Part shown: one piece after another, positions 61,635 to 64,000 of the stretch | Numbering within the stretch: position 1 is the stretch's first letter | How the letters are laid out: every line of letters begins with the position of its first letter | Assembly: GCA_030550275.1 (NCBI GenBank) | Contig: JAUQPR010000004.1 | Span: 1 to 64,000 of the forward strand | Source: Bacteroidota bacterium | GTDB taxonomy: Bacteria > Bacteroidota > Ignavibacteria > Kapaibacteriales > HRBIN21 | Direction: 5' to 3' | Length of the DNA stretch: 64,000 bases | Made by a program: the position numbers and the translations under genes | The notes under the pieces: generated by a model | Databases searched by the model: none | What the model was told of the DNA's origin: nothing | Seen by the model: only the letters and a program-made list of their open reading frames with translations

Positions 61635-63797
61635 ATGGGTGTGATTTCGCGGATGCGCGAGGTTTCGCCGTACCTGTTGGCGTTGTTCGCGATCGTGTTC
61701 ATCGGCTTCATGGTCGCCACCGACGCCGATATCCAGCGCGTTATGTTTTCCGGGGAGAATCCGGCGACGGCGGTCATCGGGAAGGTCAACGGGGAGAAGA
61801 TCCGCTATGCTGAGTTCAACGAGCGGCTGCAGCGGCAGTTGGAGCAGCAGCGGCAGATGTCGCCCAACGCGGAGGTGGATGAGGCGGGCATTCGGCAGGC
61901 GATCTGGGAGAGCTTTGTCGAGGAGCTGCTCCTGCGCCAGGCGGCTTCCGAGGTAGGCTTTCCGGTCACCGCCGAAGAGCTGCGCGATGTGCTGCTGGAG
62001 AACCCGCCGGAGTATCTCAAACGGGCATTCACCGATACGGCAGGGCGATTCTACCGCGAGCGCTACATCGAGCTGGTCACGCAGCCGGAGCGGCTTGCCG
62101 AGTACATCGACCCCAACAGCGGAGTAGACCCCATCGAGGCGGTCCAACGCTGGAAGCAGGACCTGCTGCAGGTGGAGGATTTCCTGCGGGCATCGCGGGA
62201 GCGCGAGCGGCTGCGTTCGCTTGCCAATCTCGTCGGCAGCATCACATCGCCGACCTACGTGCGCCGGCAGTACATGGTGGAGAACAGCTCGGCGGAGGTC
62301 AATTACGTGGTCTACAGCATCGAGCGCATTCCCGATCGGGAGGTCACCGTCACCGATGCGGAGCTGGAGGAGTACTACCGGCGCAATCGCGAGCGCTTCA
62401 AGCAGAAGGAGTCACGCAAGCTCAAGTATGTCATCTTCCCGCTGGAGCCCAGCGCACAGGATACGGCGAACTTCCGCAAGCGCTTGCAGCGCATCCGGCA
62501 GGAGCTGGAGACGGCTTCCAATCGCGATTCGGTCTTTGCACTGCTGCTGAGCCAGTACCAGGGGCGCAGCTATGGGCTGAGTTCGATTGCTTCGCTCGAC
62601 CCGCAGAAGGCGCAGTACCTGGTCACTCAGCCCGTGGGAGCGGTGGTGGGACCGGTCGAGATCATGGGCAAGACCTACTTCCTGCGGGTGGACCGTCGGG
62701 AGCCGGGCGATACACTGGTCGTGCACGCCAGCCACATCCTCATTGGGTTTGGGAGCAATCGGGACAGTGCCCGTGCCGAGGCGCTCAAGCTGCTGCAGCG
62801 GGCGCGCGCGGGCGAGGATTTCGCTGCTCTGGCGCGGCAGTACTCGCAGGACCGGGGAACAGCGGAGCGTGGGGGCGACCTGGGCTGGTTCCCACGAGGG
62901 CGCATGGTCAAACCCTTTGAGGATGCTGCGTTTGCAGCACAGCCGGGGGAGATTGTGGGACCCGTGGAGAGCCCCTTCGGCTACCACATCATTGCCGTCC
63001 ACGGGCGCTCCAGTGACCGGATTGCCTACAGCGAGATTGAGCTCTCGGTCACCATGAGCACAACCACGCGGAATCAGGTCTTTCGCCAGGCGTACAGCTT
63101 CCGCCAACAGGTGGAGAGCGGGGTGCCCTTCGATACCGTTGCGCGGCGGCTGAAGCTCAATGCGGTCGAGACGGCATTCTTCGAGCGTACGGTGCCGGTG
63201 CTGGGCTCGCGCGCGTTGACCGATTTTGCCTTCGAGAACCGCGTGGGGGCGCTCACCGATCCCATCGAGCTGCCGCCGTACGGGGTGCTGGTGGCGCAGG
63301 TCGTGGATGCCCGGACGGCTGGATTCAAGCCCTTTGCCGACGTGCGCTCGGAGATTCTGGAGCGGGTGCGGCGCCAGAAGAAGCTGGACCTCCTGCGCCC
63401 GCATGTGGATAGCGTCTATGCCCGGCTCAAGGGAGCTGATATCCTGGCACGCATCGTGGAGATCGACCCCAGCGCCGAAGTCCGCACCGCCACGATGGTC
63501 AAGGACAACGGCTTCCTGCAGGGCTACGGCAATGACCCCATCGTGACGGCAATGGTCTACAAAGTGCCCGTTGGGGTGATCGCTCCGCCGGTGCGCGGAG
63601 AGCGGGCGTACTTCCTGCTGCAGGTGGTCAAGCGCGACGTTGCCGACACAACGAAGCTCGGGCGGCAGCAATTTGTGGAGCTCTACCGGCGTCTCTACAA
63701 CACGGCGAAAGCCTCGGCGTACTTCTACTGGTACACGACAACGAAGGAGCGCGCCGAGATTGTGGACCGGCGCAGCAAGTTCTACCGCGAATTCTGA
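61635..63797 (+). CDS. ppiD: PpiD/SurA-type membrane-anchored peptidyl-prolyl isomerase
   Basis: 720 residues. One N-terminal helix (YLLALFAIVFIGFMVAT, about residues 13-29) anchors a SurA_N-like chaperone domain (IGKVNGEKIRYAEFNERLQRQ-type) and a parvulin domain at about residues 360-455 (VHASHILIGF, RGGDLGWFPRGRMVKPFEDAAF, ESPFGYHIIAVHG). A second, degenerate isomerase-like region follows. It probably helps fold exported and outer-membrane proteins, including T9SS parts. Confidence 0.9.
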   Translation: MGVISRMREVSPYLLALFAIVFIGFMVATDADIQRVMFSGENPATAVIGKVNGEKIRYAEFNERLQRQLEQQRQMSPNAEVDEAGIRQAIWESFVEELLLRQAASEVGFPVTAEELRDVLLENPPEYLKRAFTDTAGRFYRERYIELVTQPERLAEYIDPNSGVDPIEAVQRWKQDLLQVEDFLRASRERERLRSLANLVGSITSPTYVRRQYMVENSSAEVNYVVYSIERIPDREVTVTDAELEEYYRRNRERFKQKESRKLKYVIFPLEPSAQDTANFRKRLQRIRQELETASNRDSVFALLLSQYQGRSYGLSSIASLDPQKAQYLVTQPVGAVVGPVEIMGKTYFLRVDRREPGDTLVVHASHILIGFGSNRDSARAEALKLLQRARAGEDFAALARQYSQDRGTAERGGDLGWFPRGRMVKPFEDAAFAAQPGEIVGPVESPFGYHIIAVHGRSSDRIAYSEIELSVTMSTTTRNQVFRQAYSFRQQVESGVPFDTVARRLKLNAVETAFFERTVPVLGSRALTDFAFENRVGALTDPIELPPYGVLVAQVVDARTAGFKPFADVRSEILERVRRQKKLDLLRPHVDSVYARLKGADILARIVEIDPSAEVRTATMVKDNGFLQGYGNDPIVTAMVYKVPVGVIAPPVRGERAYFLLQVVKRDVADTTKLGRQQFVELYRRLYNTAKASAYFYWYTTTKERAEIVDRRSKFYREF

Positions 63798-63803
63798 ACT
63801 TGT

Positions 63804-63877
63804 GCGCCCGTAGCTCAGCTGGATAGAGCAGCAGCCTTCTAAGTTGCTGGTCGCAGGTTCGAGTCCTGCCGGGCGCG
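63804..63877 (+). tRNA. tRNA-Arg (anticodon TCT)
   Basis: Acceptor stem GCGCCCG (63804-63810) pairs with CGGGCGC (63870-63876), discriminator G63877. D stem GCTC/GAGC, anticodon stem GCAGC/GTTGC (one G-T) with loop CTTCTAA and anticodon TCT at 63838-63840, T arm GCAGG-TTCGAGT-CCTGC. CCA is not encoded. Reads AGA/AGG codons. Confidence 0.97.
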
Positions 63878-63883
63878 CACCTC

Positions 63884-64000
63884 ATGTTCATGCACTGGAC
63901 CACACTTGCGCGAGTCGTCGAAGAGCTGCGCGCGGAGTGGGCACAGCATGCTGGGGCACAGCATGGGGCACAGCATGCTGTGCCCTTTCTGGAGCGATTG
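63884..64000 (+). CDS. Start of an unidentified protein, cut by the window edge
   Basis: The frame is open from ATG 63884 to the window end (39 residues visible). MFMHWTTLARVVEELRAEWAQ resembles the first helix of NFACT/Rqc2-type (fibronectin-binding-like) proteins, which begin with a similar TLxxVxxEL pattern, but too little is seen to decide. Residues 21-33 (QHAGAQHGAQHA) are encoded by a short repeat and look inserted. Confidence 0.4.
   Translation, partial: MFMHWTTLARVVEELRAEWAQHAGAQHGAQHAVPFLERL
63939..63985. repeat. Three copies of a 12-bp repeat ending in a 20-bp palindrome
   Basis: GGGCACAGCATG occurs at 63939, 63954 and 63966. The last copy runs into CTGTGCCC, so 63966-63985 is a perfect palindrome with ten-base arms (GGGCACAGCA). 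It lies inside or just after the start of the partial reading frame. Confidence 0.85.

Noticed and set aside
63966-63985. CRISPR array start, because of the short repeats near the right edge
   Set aside because: Repeats are 12 bp with 0-3 bp between them, far too short and close for repeat-spacer units; no cas gene in the window.

Overview
The window reads as a GC-rich chromosome segment of a diderm bacterium of the Bacteroidota/Ignavibacteria/Kapabacteria neighbourhood. This is inference from content, not a database result. It rests on a 2225-residue SprA/Sov-type translocon, divergent GldL- and GldM-like motor proteins, several secreted proteins sharing a C-terminal module of type IX secretion (T9SS) style, lipopolysaccharide genes (LptG, HldD, two heptosyltransferase-like enzymes), an atp operon lacking atpD and atpC, and repeated promoter-like TAnnTTTG boxes, the Bacteroidota -7 consensus.

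Layout. 1-900: end of a HAF-repeat secreted protein whose sorting domain lies in another frame. 938-8106: tRNA-Pro, a thioredoxin-like lipoprotein, topA and a tight run of nucleic-acid genes (macro domain, beta-CASP nuclease, a Nudix-TadA fusion, rsmI, tmk). 8179-13785: secreted metalloprotease, proline dehydrogenase, EEP lipoprotein, murD. 13782-17021 (minus): lptG-gldL-gldM. 17097-20232: RsmF-like methyltransferase, small membrane protein, dtd, glycosyltransferase. 20220-22375 (minus): S9-type hydrolase and a degenerate amidohydrolase. 22376-23619: an unusual leader, a small membrane protein and a highly structured RNA candidate. 23620-30618: ffh, rpsP, rlmB, M61 peptidase, a TPR lipoprotein (SprE/PorW candidate), 3-hydroxyanthranilate dioxygenase. 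30702-41670 (minus): one long close-packed array, ATP synthase with hldD between atpA and atpG, then ADP-forming acyl-CoA synthetase, radA, an ECF sigma factor and a probable anti-sigma factor. 41779-53096: membrane methyltransferase-like protein, rho, cation efflux, sprA, glycosyltransferase. 53008-56486 (minus): FAD/Fe-S dehydrogenase and a CADD-like protein. 56604-64000: clpS, an AT-richer surface-protein gene carrying a G10 tract, a propeller-type secreted protein, a ParB/SerK-like protein, ppiD, tRNA-Arg, and a partial gene with a palindromic repeat.

How it works together. The main theme is export to the cell surface: SprA is the pore, GldL/GldM the inner-membrane motor, the TPR lipoprotein a possible periplasmic accessory, PpiD a folding factor, and the HAF, metalloprotease, Cys-rich and propeller proteins the likely cargo. 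Lipopolysaccharide genes (lptG, hldD, heptosyltransferases) are interleaved with secretion and ATP synthase genes. gldK, gldN, porV, atpD and atpC are not in the window. No CRISPR array, insertion sequence, rRNA or phage block was seen.
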